From assembly GCA_017558555.1 (NCBI GenBank), contig JAFYUJ010000063.1, positions 1 through 64,000 on the forward strand: DNA of 64,000 bases, in the 5' to 3' direction. This DNA comes from Akkermansia sp. Its GTDB lineage: Bacteria; Verrucomicrobiota; Verrucomicrobiia; Verrucomicrobiales; Akkermansiaceae. Below, one piece after another: positions 41,268 to 49,763 of this stretch. The translations under genes and the position numbers were made by a program. Below the pieces are notes generated by a model that ran no database searches, was not told where the DNA came from, and saw nothing but the letters and a program-made list of their open reading frames with translations. Position 1 is the stretch's first letter. Each line of letters begins with the position of its first letter.

Positions 41268-42554
41268 ATGATGAAATATGTTCAATTATTGTTATGGCTG
41301 GGGCTGTGGTGCGCGTGTGCCGCACCTCTGGCAGGCAAGAATTTGATGGAATGCCCATTTGCTCCGAGCGACAGATCAGAAGCAGAACTAGCTCTTGATA
41401 AGCGTTCACAAGAGCGTTTTGGCATTTCACCGCTCCCTCCCAAGGAAATCAGAAAAATAGCGATAAACGCTTACAACTGGAAGCGGCTACATCCCAGCAT
41501 CAGGTCATGGATTAATCAAAACCAAGATAGATATTATGAACGCGCTAAATCATATGTCTTGTACAATGATGCACATAATGGGATTAGGATAATCTTATAT
41601 CCTTCTCGTTTTGGGCTTGAAATATATTTGAACCGTACGCACTGGTTTGATGATGATGCCGCGTGGGATTATATAAAAGAACCCGCCATCAACCCCGCTA
41701 CCAAAAAACCGTGGATTGAGTTGACCCGTGCTGAATGGAAGAAAATAGCCGCCAGTACCAAGGAAAAACTTTCTACAGATGATAAACAATTCCTGCAGGA
41801 TGTCTTGGACATTGTGAATGAGAATTTTCATTATTATTACGGGATGCCCTTAGTTCACTTAGACCAAGACCCCACGGTGAACAAAGAAGAATTAATGGGG
41901 AAATTCATACCCACCAAAGCGTTCTTGTTTGATTACCATGTTGATATGCTCGATTTATCCACCTGTACGGAACAACAAAAAACGATATATAGAGCTCTAG
42001 GGCACCCCATATATAGCTATAAGGGATTGATGGATTCCGAATTTGAAATTTATGCTTCTTCCAACTGCGGTGGACATGGATTTTGTTACTTTCTCTTCAA
42101 ATCCGGTCTCAAAGTCAGCGTAGCTTATTTCAATCAAGCCTCCACAGACGATATGAAACTTTCCATGGCTTCTAAAGCCGGACAACTAGGTTCTATGGAC
42201 GACATGTATCTACTCATGTTGAAGAGAATGGAACGCCTCTTCCTCGAAAAAGGCTGCGATGTGCAGGCGAGCACAGAGCAGTCAACGCCGCTTGCTCAGG
42301 CTTTGGCTCTCATTTATCGCAAAACACACAAGATGGTGGATTTCATTTTGAATCATGAATACTGCCTTACCCGCACCAGTGATGGTAAATGCTTTTCTAA
42401 TTTCTACAATAAAGACGAATTTACAGAAGGAGAAACGCGCTTAAGTGATATGGTGAAAATTCCCGGGGTGAAAACCCGAACCTTCATCAAGAAGCCCCAT
42501 TCATCCACAAAGAAAAAAGAGCGGCGTTCTCGCCATAAGCGCTCATCCAGATAA
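41268..42554 (+). CDS. Hypothetical exported protein, 428 aa, AT-rich
   Basis: Signal peptide of the form KYVQLLLWLGLWCACAAPLA, possibly a lipoprotein (CAC or LWC). The mature part contains FGISPLPPKEIRK, RIILYPSRFGLEIYLNRTHW and SSNCGGHGFCYFLFKSG, and ends with a very basic tail (STKKKERRSRHKRSSR). No family recognised. ATG 41268 was taken; ATG 41271 and an upstream TTG are alternatives. Base composition is clearly more AT-rich than its neighbours, and it sits next to repeat copy 2, suggesting lateral gain. Confidence 0.7.
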   Translation: MMKYVQLLLWLGLWCACAAPLAGKNLMECPFAPSDRSEAELALDKRSQERFGISPLPPKEIRKIAINAYNWKRLHPSIRSWINQNQDRYYERAKSYVLYNDAHNGIRIILYPSRFGLEIYLNRTHWFDDDAAWDYIKEPAINPATKKPWIELTRAEWKKIAASTKEKLSTDDKQFLQDVLDIVNENFHYYYGMPLVHLDQDPTVNKEELMGKFIPTKAFLFDYHVDMLDLSTCTEQQKTIYRALGHPIYSYKGLMDSEFEIYASSNCGGHGFCYFLFKSGLKVSVAYFNQASTDDMKLSMASKAGQLGSMDDMYLLMLKRMERLFLEKGCDVQASTEQSTPLAQALALIYRKTHKMVDFILNHEYCLTRTSDGKCFSNFYNKDEFTEGETRLSDMVKIPGVKTRTFIKKPHSSTKKKERRSRHKRSSR

Positions 42555-42600
42555 GAAGCCAAGAGACCTAAGCCCCTAATCGCGCAGGGTGCGCGACAAT

Positions 42601-42780
42601 GGAATGCACAATGAACAATGTACAATGAAAAAGTTCCCCGCGCATTGCCGCGGCTAGCTTGATACTTTCAATTTTCAACTTCCTCCTTTTAACTTTCTTT
42701 CGCCCAATCTCCATTTGATGGGGCTTGCGCGCCAAGGGGCAGGAGATGGAGGTAATCGAAGGTAATCAGAGGGAAGCAGA
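42601..42780 (-). repeat. Interspersed non-coding repeat, copy 2 (inverted)
   Basis: The reverse complement matches the repeat at 35861-36046 over its full length with scattered differences. It starts soon after the stop of the AT-rich gene and ends right at the stop codon of the HAD gene. The two copies bracket 6.5 kb including pheA, holB, yicC and gmk. Confidence 0.85.
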
Positions 42781-42782
42781 GG

Positions 42783-43628
42783 TCATTGGGGGGAGTCGCC
42801 AAAATGGAGGTGGGAGGCGGCCCAATGCTCGAGGGCGTGGAGAACGCCGGGGGTGGGGGAGACGAAGCCGCCATGGGTGCGGAGCCAGGCGGCGACTTCG
42901 GGGTGGGCGGTGGCGGGGGCAGCGCAGAAGGCCTGGGGGAGGGCGCGGAAGGCGTGCAGGTCGTTGTGGCCATCTCCCAGGATGGCGAAGCGGGCGGCGG
43001 GCACGCCCCAGAGGGCAGCAATGCGGGTGAGGACGGTACCTTTGTCGTAGCGGGCATCGGCAAAGCGGAGGTAGCGCCCTGCCCGTTGGAGGGAGACGCC
43101 GGCATCTGTGGCGGCCAGGCGGTTCATATCGGGGGCCATGGCATCCATGGTGGCGGCATCCACGGCTTCGATGGAGAGGGGGTCATCTGCGGCGTATTCC
43201 CACTGCCACTCGGGGTGACGGGCGGCGAGCTGCTGCATGGTGCGCTGCAGGATGGGCGCGAAGCGGGCGCGCACGGTGGCGTTGTGCGCGGCGCAGGCGG
43301 TGTTGTGGGCGGTATCAGGCTGCAGGTGGCCGGAGGCATCTGCCAGGTAGACGTAGCGCTCGCAGGTGCAGATGAAATCCGGCAAGCAGGGTGCCTGGGG
43401 GAGCAGGTCTTGCATGAGGTAGGGCAAGCTGCGGCCGGTGTTGATGCCCCAGCGCACGCCGTGGGGGCGCCACCGGGCCATGAGCTCAAAGAAAGCGGGC
43501 TCGATGCGACGGGTGGTTTCGCAGAGGAGTGTGCCGTCGAAATCTAACGAAATGAGGTACCGGCAGGGGCCGGTGAAGGGTGCCGCCACGCCGGGTGGGA
43601 CACTGAGTTCCGCAAGGGGGGCCATCAT
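42783..43628 (-). CDS. HAD-IIB family hydrolase (Cof-like)
   Basis: A 281-residue phosphatase. Motif I is ISLDFDGTLL, motif II WGINTGRSLPYLM, then a C2-type cap domain in the middle, with motif III Lys in ADARYDKGTVLTRI and motif IV FAILGDGHNDLHAF. The order with the cap between motifs II and III fits the IIB (Cof/sucrose-phosphatase-like) branch, which acts on sugar phosphates. The start codon overlaps the stop of the OmpA-like gene (ATGA), so it is the last gene of a three-gene operon. Confidence 0.88.
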   Translation of the reverse strand: MMAPLAELSVPPGVAAPFTGPCRYLISLDFDGTLLCETTRRIEPAFFELMARWRPHGVRWGINTGRSLPYLMQDLLPQAPCLPDFICTCERYVYLADASGHLQPDTAHNTACAAHNATVRARFAPILQRTMQQLAARHPEWQWEYAADDPLSIEAVDAATMDAMAPDMNRLAATDAGVSLQRAGRYLRFADARYDKGTVLTRIAALWGVPAARFAILGDGHNDLHAFRALPQAFCAAPATAHPEVAAWLRTHGGFVSPTPGVLHALEHWAASHLHFGDSPQ

Positions 43629-44905
43629 TTCCTGGCACCTTTGCCGGTGGCCTTGCGCAGGCGGTTTTGGAGGGATTCGGTCTTGCCCTGGTTGGCGGCA
43701 GGCGCGGGTGCCTGGGCAGCGGGCTTGGCCGCAAAGGAGGAATAGGTTTGCGGGACGCGCTTGCCGCTGGTCATCTGCACGGAGACGGGTGTTTCCAAAT
43801 CAACCGCGTAGGTGTGGGGGGCGCAGCCGGGGGGGAGTTTTTCCTCTTTCTTGCGCATGTGGATTTCCACGCGGCGGTTGAGGGCCTGTTCCTCGCGGGA
43901 GCCCTTGGTGCTGACAAAGGGGTTCATGTTGCCGCAGGCGCGGATGTAGACGTTTTCGATAGGGATGCCGTTGCCACGCAGCCATTCGCGCACGGCGGCG
44001 GCACGCTGCATGGAGAGCAAGGCGTTGTAATCGGCAGAGCCGAAGCTATCGGTATGGCCCTCGATGATGAAGCGGGTGTTGGTGTTTTTCTGGATGAGGG
44101 CGGCCAGCTGCAGCATGGTGATGCGGGCAGAGTTCTTGAGGCGGCTTTCGTTGAAAGCGAACAAGACGTCCGACCCTAGGCGCGCCACACCGGACTTGGC
44201 GCCGGGGTTGCTGATGCCCATGAGCTCTGCCAGGCTGCGGGTATCGGAGGGAAGCTGGGAGTTGGTCTCCCTGGCATGGCGGCGCAGCTCATCATCCATG
44301 ATGCGGGAGGCATCGTTGATGACATCCGGCTGGGCCACAGCATTGGCAACCACCACGTTGGTGTTGACCGGGGTGGGCTCAGGCACGCCGAGGTTTTCCT
44401 CGGCCACGGCGGGGGGTGCCAGGTCATCCAGGTTGAGCTCGCCGGGTTTCATATCGGCGATGGGGGTGTGCTCATCCATGGTGTTAATGGGCTCGGGCAC
44501 GGTCATGCTGGTTTCGCCCGGGGCCATGGTGAGGTCTTCCACCTCAATGTCCAGGATGTCGATTTCAATATCCTCGGGCTCCAGCTGCTCAATTTCTTCC
44601 GGCTCATCCAGGGGCTTTTGCTCTTCCTCGGCCTCGGTGTATTCTTCCTCGGGTTGCTCCTTAACGAAGATGCGAACGATTTCGTCCTCTACCTTCTCCT
44701 CGGGGTTGAGCACGGTCTGGAACGGCAGGAGGATGATGGAGGGGGCATACAGGAACACGGCCACATGCAACACCAGGGCTGCACAGGCAGCGCCCATGGC
44801 GATGGGCATCATGTCTCGCTGGCGGGTCAGCTCGTAGCCGCGGCGGCGGCGATTCTCGTGCAGCTCCGGCACATCGGCAGGTTTGTTGGGATAGGGGTAT
44901 GCCAT
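43625..44905 (-). CDS. Inner-membrane-anchored protein with OmpA-family domain
   Basis: A 426-residue protein with one membrane segment (about 34-60) after a basic cytoplasmic N-terminus. A long acidic Glu/Pro-rich linker (65-200) follows. The peptidoglycan-binding OmpA_C domain is at about 245-350 (DVLFAFNESRLKNSA, FIIEGHTDSFGSADYN, LSMQRAAAVREWL, NRRVEIHM). The N-terminal layout resembles TonB-type proteins, with an OmpA domain in place of the TonB domain. It would span the periplasm and bind the wall. It lies between an alpha/beta-hydrolase-like gene (8 bp) and a HAD gene (overlap). Confidence 0.85.
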   Translation of the reverse strand: MAYPYPNKPADVPELHENRRRRGYELTRQRDMMPIAMGAACAALVLHVAVFLYAPSIILLPFQTVLNPEEKVEDEIVRIFVKEQPEEEYTEAEEEQKPLDEPEEIEQLEPEDIEIDILDIEVEDLTMAPGETSMTVPEPINTMDEHTPIADMKPGELNLDDLAPPAVAEENLGVPEPTPVNTNVVVANAVAQPDVINDASRIMDDELRRHARETNSQLPSDTRSLAELMGISNPGAKSGVARLGSDVLFAFNESRLKNSARITMLQLAALIQKNTNTRFIIEGHTDSFGSADYNALLSMQRAAAVREWLRGNGIPIENVYIRACGNMNPFVSTKGSREEQALNRRVEIHMRKKEEKLPPGCAPHTYAVDLETPVSVQMTSGKRVPQTYSSFAAKPAAQAPAPAANQGKTESLQNRLRKATGKGARK

Positions 44906-44913
44906 GGTGGTGC

Positions 44914-46029
44914 TCAGAGGTGAGAATCAGGGGTTAATGCCGGACGGGGCGGCGCAACGGTGAGCGGCGCATCCAGCGTGGGGACGAAAGAATCATTGAG
45001 CCAATGCACCATGGAGAGCATGGCGCTGTCTTCATCTCGCAGCAGGCCCATTTCCACAATGCGTGGACGGCCATCGCTGCTGCGGCCCATGGTGACCTGG
45101 CGGTGGGCGGCATCGGGGGCATCTTCCTCGCCGGCCATGGTCCAGATGGAGCGCAAATCGCTGGGCAGCTGGCGGTAGATGGTCATGGCATCTTTGATGG
45201 TGCTGACGGGGTTGTCCTGCACGAGGTTGACGACGAGGACGGGGACATCACGGCTGATACGGGAGGCGCTTTCCACGGGTGCGACATCAAAGCATTCGAT
45301 GCCGACGCAGCTGTTCATGCGGATATCCATGAGCCAGATGGTGAGCGGGGAGAGGGCGCCATTGTGCAGGGTGCGCTGGATGGACTCGCGGAGGGAGGCG
45401 CAGGCATCCACCGAGATAATGCCGCGGATGCGGGGTTCCTCTGCCGCCGCTTGCAGGATGAGGCCGGCACCAAAGCCCTGCCCTACGCCCACGATGACGG
45501 GGTATTCCTTGCCGCTGCGGCGCACGAGCTCATCGATGAGCTTGGGGACATCGGCGCTTTCCTTGAGGCCGTGGGTGCAGTACTGGCGGCGGTCATTCAC
45601 ACCGCGGGGATCCCACAACACGCACTTGAGACCGGCGGCGGTAAAGGACTCTGCCAGAGGGAGGGCGGAGCGGATACCGTGATCCCAATCCACACAGATG
45701 AGCACATAGTCAATGCGGCCCAAATCCTCTGCCTTGTTGACGGTCAAATCACCAATGACGGTGAGCTGGCGGGACGATTCCTCGCCCTCTTTTTCGGCGA
45801 TGACGGCCTGCACGGCGCCACCATCAAAGCCTTTGAACTCGAAGGTATCCAGCTTGAGGCCCATGGCCTTGTTGGGCACATTGGAGTAGCCCACATAGGA
45901 CTGGTTGATAGGCTGCAGCACGGGGGCTGTGAGTTCTTCTGTGTGATCCCACAGCCAGAATGCAAAGCCGATTGCCGACAATATGCAGGCAACAAGCAAC
46001 AGACGCAGGGCTGTGGAAAAGTACTTCAT
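44914..46029 (-). CDS. Alpha/beta-hydrolase-like membrane-anchored protein lacking the nucleophile Ser
   Basis: A 371-residue protein with an N-terminal membrane anchor (FSTALRLLLVACILSAIGFA) and an alpha/beta-hydrolase fold. GLKCVLWDPRG is the oxyanion-side strand, PVIVGVGQGFGAGLIL is the nucleophile elbow, and VPVLVVNLVQDNPVS is the acid region. The elbow reads G-V-G-Q184-G, so the expected Ser is Gln and normal hydrolysis is unlikely. It is the first gene of the operon with the OmpA-like and HAD proteins. Confidence 0.75.
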   Translation of the reverse strand: MKYFSTALRLLLVACILSAIGFAFWLWDHTEELTAPVLQPINQSYVGYSNVPNKAMGLKLDTFEFKGFDGGAVQAVIAEKEGEESSRQLTVIGDLTVNKAEDLGRIDYVLICVDWDHGIRSALPLAESFTAAGLKCVLWDPRGVNDRRQYCTHGLKESADVPKLIDELVRRSGKEYPVIVGVGQGFGAGLILQAAAEEPRIRGIISVDACASLRESIQRTLHNGALSPLTIWLMDIRMNSCVGIECFDVAPVESASRISRDVPVLVVNLVQDNPVSTIKDAMTIYRQLPSDLRSIWTMAGEEDAPDAAHRQVTMGRSSDGRPRIVEMGLLRDEDSAMLSMVHWLNDSFVPTLDAPLTVAPPRPALTPDSHL

Positions 46030-46043
46030 CCGGACGCGGGCAC

Positions 46044-46072
46044 ATTGTAGCAGCTTCTCCCTCCTTCTTCAA
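46044..46072 (-). promoter_or_regulatory. Promoter of the hydrolase-OmpA-HAD operon
   Basis: On the minus strand TTGAAG (46072-46067), 17-bp spacer, TACAAT (46049-46044). Confidence 0.6.
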
Positions 46073-46164
46073 CTGCAAAATGAGCCATAAACGAGCATTA
46101 GGCATGCCGTAGGCATCGTGCGCGCGCACAAGGCCCCCAGGCGCGTACAAATTGTTAAAGCGAG

Positions 46165-46201
46165 GAAGAAGAAACCGTGGTCGGACGAATCCAACCACGG
46201 T
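46165..46201 (-). terminator. Intrinsic terminator after rpmE
   Basis: Minus-strand stem ACCGTGGT...ACCACGGT (46201-46174) followed by TTTCTTCTTCC. Confidence 0.75.
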
Positions 46202-46233
46202 CCTGAACCTTAAAATAGAAAGATAAAAGATGA

Positions 46234-46503
46234 TTAAGCCAGAGAAGGCTTCTTGGCACGACGCACAGAACCGAAACGCTTCTGGAACTTGTCGATACGG
46301 CCTTCGGTGTCCACGAACTGGTTCTTACCCGTGAAGAAGGGGTGAGAGTCGGACGTGATACCGCAGGAAACAACGTAGTGTTCCACACCATCAATCACCT
46401 CAGTCTTGGCGGAGGTCATGGTGGAGCGGGTGATAAAGCGGCGGCCCGTGGTGATGTCCACGAACACAACAGGATTGTACTTGGGATGCAGATCAGCCTT
46501 CAT
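46234..46503 (-). CDS. rpmE2: 50S ribosomal protein L31 type B
   Basis: An 89-residue ribosomal protein with the type B signature: MKADLHPKYNPVVFVDITTG, ITSDSHPFFTGKNQFVDTEG and RIDKFQKRFG. The CxxC zinc pair of type A L31 is absent, as in the zinc-independent form. It has its own promoter and terminator. Confidence 0.95.
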   Translation of the reverse strand: MKADLHPKYNPVVFVDITTGRRFITRSTMTSAKTEVIDGVEHYVVSCGITSDSHPFFTGKNQFVDTEGRIDKFQKRFGSVRRAKKPSLA

Positions 46504-46542
46504 AATTGTATCTGGCTGCGTTACCGTCGCAGCGCGGCGGGT

Positions 46543-46570
46543 ATTTTATCAGCTTTTCTTCAAACGTCAA
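46543..46570 (-). promoter_or_regulatory. Promoter of rpmE2
   Basis: On the minus strand TTGACG (46570-46565), 16-bp spacer, TAAAAT (46548-46543). Confidence 0.65.
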
Positions 46571-46737
46571 GCTCAATTCTACACTTTTGCTAAGTTTTTT
46601 ATTTTTCATACCATTATTGTGTTCATTGGTTGGCGAAGACGAAAAAAAAGCTCGCCATGGCTCTAGCTTTATGCTAGAGTGGGCTCTGTAAGCTGAAGGC
46701 AGAATGTGCAGTAAAAAACCAGCTTGCAACCACTGAC

Positions 46738-47754
46738 ATGAATGATTTGACCAAGCCTTTCAAACGCCTGCCCGTAGCCATGATCGGCACAGGCTCCTAC
46801 GTGCCGGAGCAGCGACTCACAAACTCTGATTTGGAGAAGATGGTGGACACCTCCAACGAGTGGATTGTAGAGCGCACTGGTATTGAGGAACGCCGCATTG
46901 CCGCACCGCACGAAAAGACGAGCGACATGGCCACTCAGGCAGCCAGCAAGGCGTTGGAAGCCGCCGGCGTGGCACCCGAGGAGATTGACCTCATCATCGT
47001 GGGCACGGTGACGCCGGACACCTTCACCCCCTCCACCGCATGCTATGTGCAGGCCAACCTGGGTGCCGTGAACGCCGCTGCCTTCGACATTTCTGCCGCA
47101 TGCTCCAGCTTCCTGTTCGCGCTGAAGACAGCTGTGCAGTACATCGGTTGCGGCCAGGCACGCACGGCTCTCATCATTTCCTCTGAAAAACTCAGCCACA
47201 TCGTGAACTGGGAGGACCGCAGCACCTGCGTGCTCTTCGGCGATGGCGCGGGTGCCGCCGTGCTGCGCACCGGTACGGGCATCGAGGGCGACAGCGCCAT
47301 TCTGGCATCCGACATCGGCGCCGATGGCACGCTGACGGATTTGCTGATGGTGCCGGGTGGGGGCTCTGCCATCCCGACCACGGAGGAGAACATTCACGAG
47401 AAGCTTTACACGCTGGCCATGCGCGGCAACGAAGTGTTCCGCCACGCAGTGGCTCACATGAAGGACTCTGCCCTGTCCCAGATTGAGCGCACGGGCATCA
47501 AGCCCGAGGATGTGGCGCTGGTGATTCCGCACCAGGCCAACCTGCGCATCATCAACGCCGTGGCACAGCGCCTGGGTATCCCGCAGGACCGCGTATTCAT
47601 CAACCTGCAGAAGTACGGCAATACCTCCGGTGCTGCCTGCGCCATTGCGCTGGACGAAGCCATCCGCTCCGGCCGCGCCAAGAAGGGCGACATTGTGCTG
47701 ATGGTCACCTTCGGCGCCGGTCTCACCTGGAGCTCCGCCGCCATCCGCCTGTAA
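46738..47754 (+). CDS. fabH: 3-oxoacyl-[ACP] synthase III
   Basis: Initiates type II fatty acid synthesis by condensing an acyl-CoA primer with malonyl-ACP. The 338-residue enzyme has catalytic C122 in DISAACSSFLFAL, H265 in LVIPHQANLRI and N295 in KYGNTSGAA. The CoA-binding start TGSYVPEQRLTN is also typical. It is transcribed alone; in this window it is not next to other fab or plsX genes. A hairpin CTCTAGC...GCTAGAG lies in its upstream region. Confidence 0.96.
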   Translation: MNDLTKPFKRLPVAMIGTGSYVPEQRLTNSDLEKMVDTSNEWIVERTGIEERRIAAPHEKTSDMATQAASKALEAAGVAPEEIDLIIVGTVTPDTFTPSTACYVQANLGAVNAAAFDISAACSSFLFALKTAVQYIGCGQARTALIISSEKLSHIVNWEDRSTCVLFGDGAGAAVLRTGTGIEGDSAILASDIGADGTLTDLLMVPGGGSAIPTTEENIHEKLYTLAMRGNEVFRHAVAHMKDSALSQIERTGIKPEDVALVIPHQANLRIINAVAQRLGIPQDRVFINLQKYGNTSGAACAIALDEAIRSGRAKKGDIVLMVTFGAGLTWSSAAIRL

Positions 47755-47778
47755 AAACAGCTTTACAAGCCCAAGAAA

Positions 47779-47813
47779 ACGCGCCCGCTTGCCACAAAGC
47801 GGGCGCGTTTTTC
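47779..47813 (+). terminator. Intrinsic terminator after fabH
   Basis: A 12-bp stem ACGCGCCCGCTT / AAGCGGGCGCGT with a 6-base loop, followed by T residues. Confidence 0.85.
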
Positions 47814-47851
47814 ATTGGTTGATATTCAAAAAAATCTGCGAAAGGCCCGGC

Positions 47852-48661
47852 TCAGAGGCTCAGCTCCTCCAAATCATCCGGTACGAGGATGGGGCCGGAG
47901 AAATGCGTGGCAGCTTCGCGGGCGTAGGCGTCCTTGCGGGTGGCGAGGGTCTTGTCCTCTGTGTGGTAAAGGATAAGATGGCGGACCTGAAGCTCGGCAG
48001 CCAGGCGGCCGGCATCCAGCGCGGTGCTGTGGTGTTTTTCGTAGGGTTTGAAGCGCTCGCGATCCGCGTAGAGGCAAAAGGCCTCGCACAGGAGCCAATC
48101 GGAGCCCTGAGCATAGGCTCGCGTGCGCTCGCTGAAAGGCTCATCCCCCAGGCAGACGAGCGTGCGCGCATCCGGGAGCTGCAAGCGGAAACCGTATTGC
48201 AGCGCCTTGGTGGAGCCGATATCAAACGCCGCGGCGGGCAGGCCCCCCAGCACAGTGAACGCTTGGCCATCCTCCAGGGGATGAAAGAGAATATCCACCC
48301 CGAGGTGGGCGCATACCTTGCCGGGCAAGGTGTGGCGGCAAATCATCTCCAGCACCGCCAACACGGAGCCATGGCCCCACACGTGCAAATCCCCGGTGTA
48401 CTTGCTACTGTTCATCGCCTGCGCTATCATGCGCACCACCCACACGCAACCGAGGATGTGGTCCGTGTGTGCATGCGTGACAAAAAGATTGCGGATAGAA
48501 GCCAAGGCTATGCCGACCTTATCCAACTGGGCCAGGATTCCATTCCCGCCGCCGGCGTCCACCAGAAAGGTCTCCCCTTCCCGCTGCAAGGCAAAGCAGG
48601 TATTGTAGCAACGGGTCACAGCGGCATTGCCGGTGCCCAGCATCGTCAGTTTCACACTCAT
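47852..48661 (-). CDS. MBL-fold metallo-hydrolase (RNase Z-like)
   Basis: A 269-residue metallo-beta-lactamase-fold protein. Metal motif THAHTDH (62-68) follows KLTMLGTGNAAV and FLVDAGGG. CLGDEPFSER and LCEAFC carry the later ligands, and YEKHHSTALDAGRLA and LILYHTEDK end the fold. The layout matches the ElaC/RNase Z and arylsulfatase branch, but the exosite typical of RNase Z is not evident, so the substrate is open. TTGCTT/TACAAT ends 8 bases before ATG 48661, which excludes upstream starts. Confidence 0.85.
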   Translation of the reverse strand: MSVKLTMLGTGNAAVTRCYNTCFALQREGETFLVDAGGGNGILAQLDKVGIALASIRNLFVTHAHTDHILGCVWVVRMIAQAMNSSKYTGDLHVWGHGSVLAVLEMICRHTLPGKVCAHLGVDILFHPLEDGQAFTVLGGLPAAAFDIGSTKALQYGFRLQLPDARTLVCLGDEPFSERTRAYAQGSDWLLCEAFCLYADRERFKPYEKHHSTALDAGRLAAELQVRHLILYHTEDKTLATRKDAYAREAATHFSGPILVPDDLEELSL

Positions 48662-48669
48662 CGGGGCAA

Positions 48670-48697
48670 ATTGTAGGGATAGACCCGCAAAAAGCAA
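48670..48697 (-). promoter_or_regulatory. Promoter of the MBL hydrolase gene
   Basis: On the minus strand TTGCTT, 16-bp spacer, TACAAT (48675-48670). The -10 box ends 8 bases before the start codon. Confidence 0.5.
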
Positions 48698-48700
48698 GCA

Positions 48701-48742
48701 AAAATCAAGAAGGCCAAGCAACATTTGCTGCCTGGCCTTCTT
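48701..48742 (-). terminator. Intrinsic terminator after tRNA-Asn
   Basis: Minus-strand stem AAGAAGGCCA / TGGCCTTCTT (48742-48707) followed by GATTTT. Confidence 0.65.
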
Positions 48743-48744
48743 TC

Positions 48745-48816
48745 CTCCGGCGGTTGGGATCGAACCAACGACCTAGTGATTAACAGTCACCCGCTCTCCC
48801 GCTGAGCTACGCCGGA
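48745..48816 (-). tRNA. tRNA-Asn (GTT)
   Basis: Full cloverleaf on the minus strand: acceptor TCCGGCG / CGCCGGA with discriminator G, D-arm GCTC...GAGC, anticodon loop CTGTTAA in a GGTGA/TCACT stem, and T-arm with TTCGATC. The anticodon GTT reads Asn codons. The 3' CCA is not encoded. Confidence 0.97.
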
Positions 48817-48917
48817 TTTGCTATCCCCATCGGAATGGGCGCAGGCAGATATTACTCCATTCTGAAGATGATTGCAAGCTTTTTTTTTGAAAAAATGTAT
48901 TTTTTTATGAAATAGCG

Positions 48918-48946
48918 TTGCAAGAAAGATGGATTTAAGGTAAAAG
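48918..48946 (+). promoter_or_regulatory. Promoter of the M50 protease gene
   Basis: TTGCAA (48918-48923), 17-bp spacer, TAAAAG (48941-48946). The -10 box ends 5 bases before ATG 48952. Confidence 0.45.
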
Positions 48947-48951
48947 GGGCC

Positions 48952-49713
48952 ATGCAATGTTGTTCATCTACAAAGGGTAGTCTTTATTTTGAACTTTTTG
49001 GTGTGCCGGTGCTGATTCGGCCCACATCCTGGATTGTATTGGCGCTTTTGGGCGGTGGACTGAGCATCGACAGTGGTGCAGACGTATCGGGAGTGCTTAC
49101 ATTTGTGGTGGCGGGCATGCTTTGTTTGCTGGTGCATGAGTTTGGCCACGCGCTGGTGGGGCGCAAACTGGGAAGCGGCGAACCCAGCATCGAAATAGCA
49201 GGGCTGGGCGGAGTCACCTACACCCCCTACCCTCCGCGTACGCGCTGGGGGTACTTCACGATGGTGCTGGCAGGCCCCCTGGCCTCTTTGCTGCTGGGAA
49301 TCGTGGCAGGTGGTCTCATGGGGCTGCTGTTTTTCGGCAATCCGCTGGCGGGCATACTCATCAGCCTGATGCAACCGCTTGGACTCGACGCGCCGGACTG
49401 GGCGTACGTGCCATTTATCTCGTCCATTGAATCCGGCGAGCTCTCCCTCTTTGCGCTGAGTTGCTTTTTTGATATCTTTTTTGTGTGCATGTACTGGAGT
49501 CTGTTCAACCTGCTGCCCTTATTCCCGCTGGATGGAGGCAAGCTGCTGGGCACCCTGTTAGATAACTACCGCACCGCCAGCATCGTGGGGTTGGTACTGG
49601 CTCTCGGGCTGTGCCTCCTGAGCCTCATCAACGGCATGTGGTTCAACATGGTCATCACCGGTTATCTGGCCGCCATCAATTGGCAATACCTGCGCAGCTT
49701 CCACAAGGAGTAA
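48952..49713 (+). CDS. Site-2 protease family (M50) membrane metalloprotease
   Basis: A 253-residue multi-pass zinc protease. HEFGH (62-66) in the membrane segment LCLLVHEFGHALVGR supplies two metal ligands and the catalytic Glu. FPLDGGK (191-197) supplies the third ligand. GGVTYTPYPPRTRWGYF is the usual loop. It lacks a PDZ domain and belongs to the small SpoIVFB-like branch; the substrate is unknown. Its promoter overlaps the region just before the ATG. aroC follows with its own promoter. Confidence 0.88.
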   Translation: MQCCSSTKGSLYFELFGVPVLIRPTSWIVLALLGGGLSIDSGADVSGVLTFVVAGMLCLLVHEFGHALVGRKLGSGEPSIEIAGLGGVTYTPYPPRTRWGYFTMVLAGPLASLLLGIVAGGLMGLLFFGNPLAGILISLMQPLGLDAPDWAYVPFISSIESGELSLFALSCFFDIFFVCMYWSLFNLLPLFPLDGGKLLGTLLDNYRTASIVGLVLALGLCLLSLINGMWFNMVITGYLAAINWQYLRSFHKE

Positions 49714-49720
49714 TCCGCGC

Positions 49721-49749
49721 TTGATTTTCCGGCGCTCATCAGGTATCAT
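49721..49749 (+). promoter_or_regulatory. Promoter of aroC
   Basis: TTGATT (49721-49726), 17-bp spacer, TATCAT (49744-49749). The leader would be about 7 bases. Confidence 0.55.
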
Positions 49750-49763
49750 CCCCCGCAAGCATT

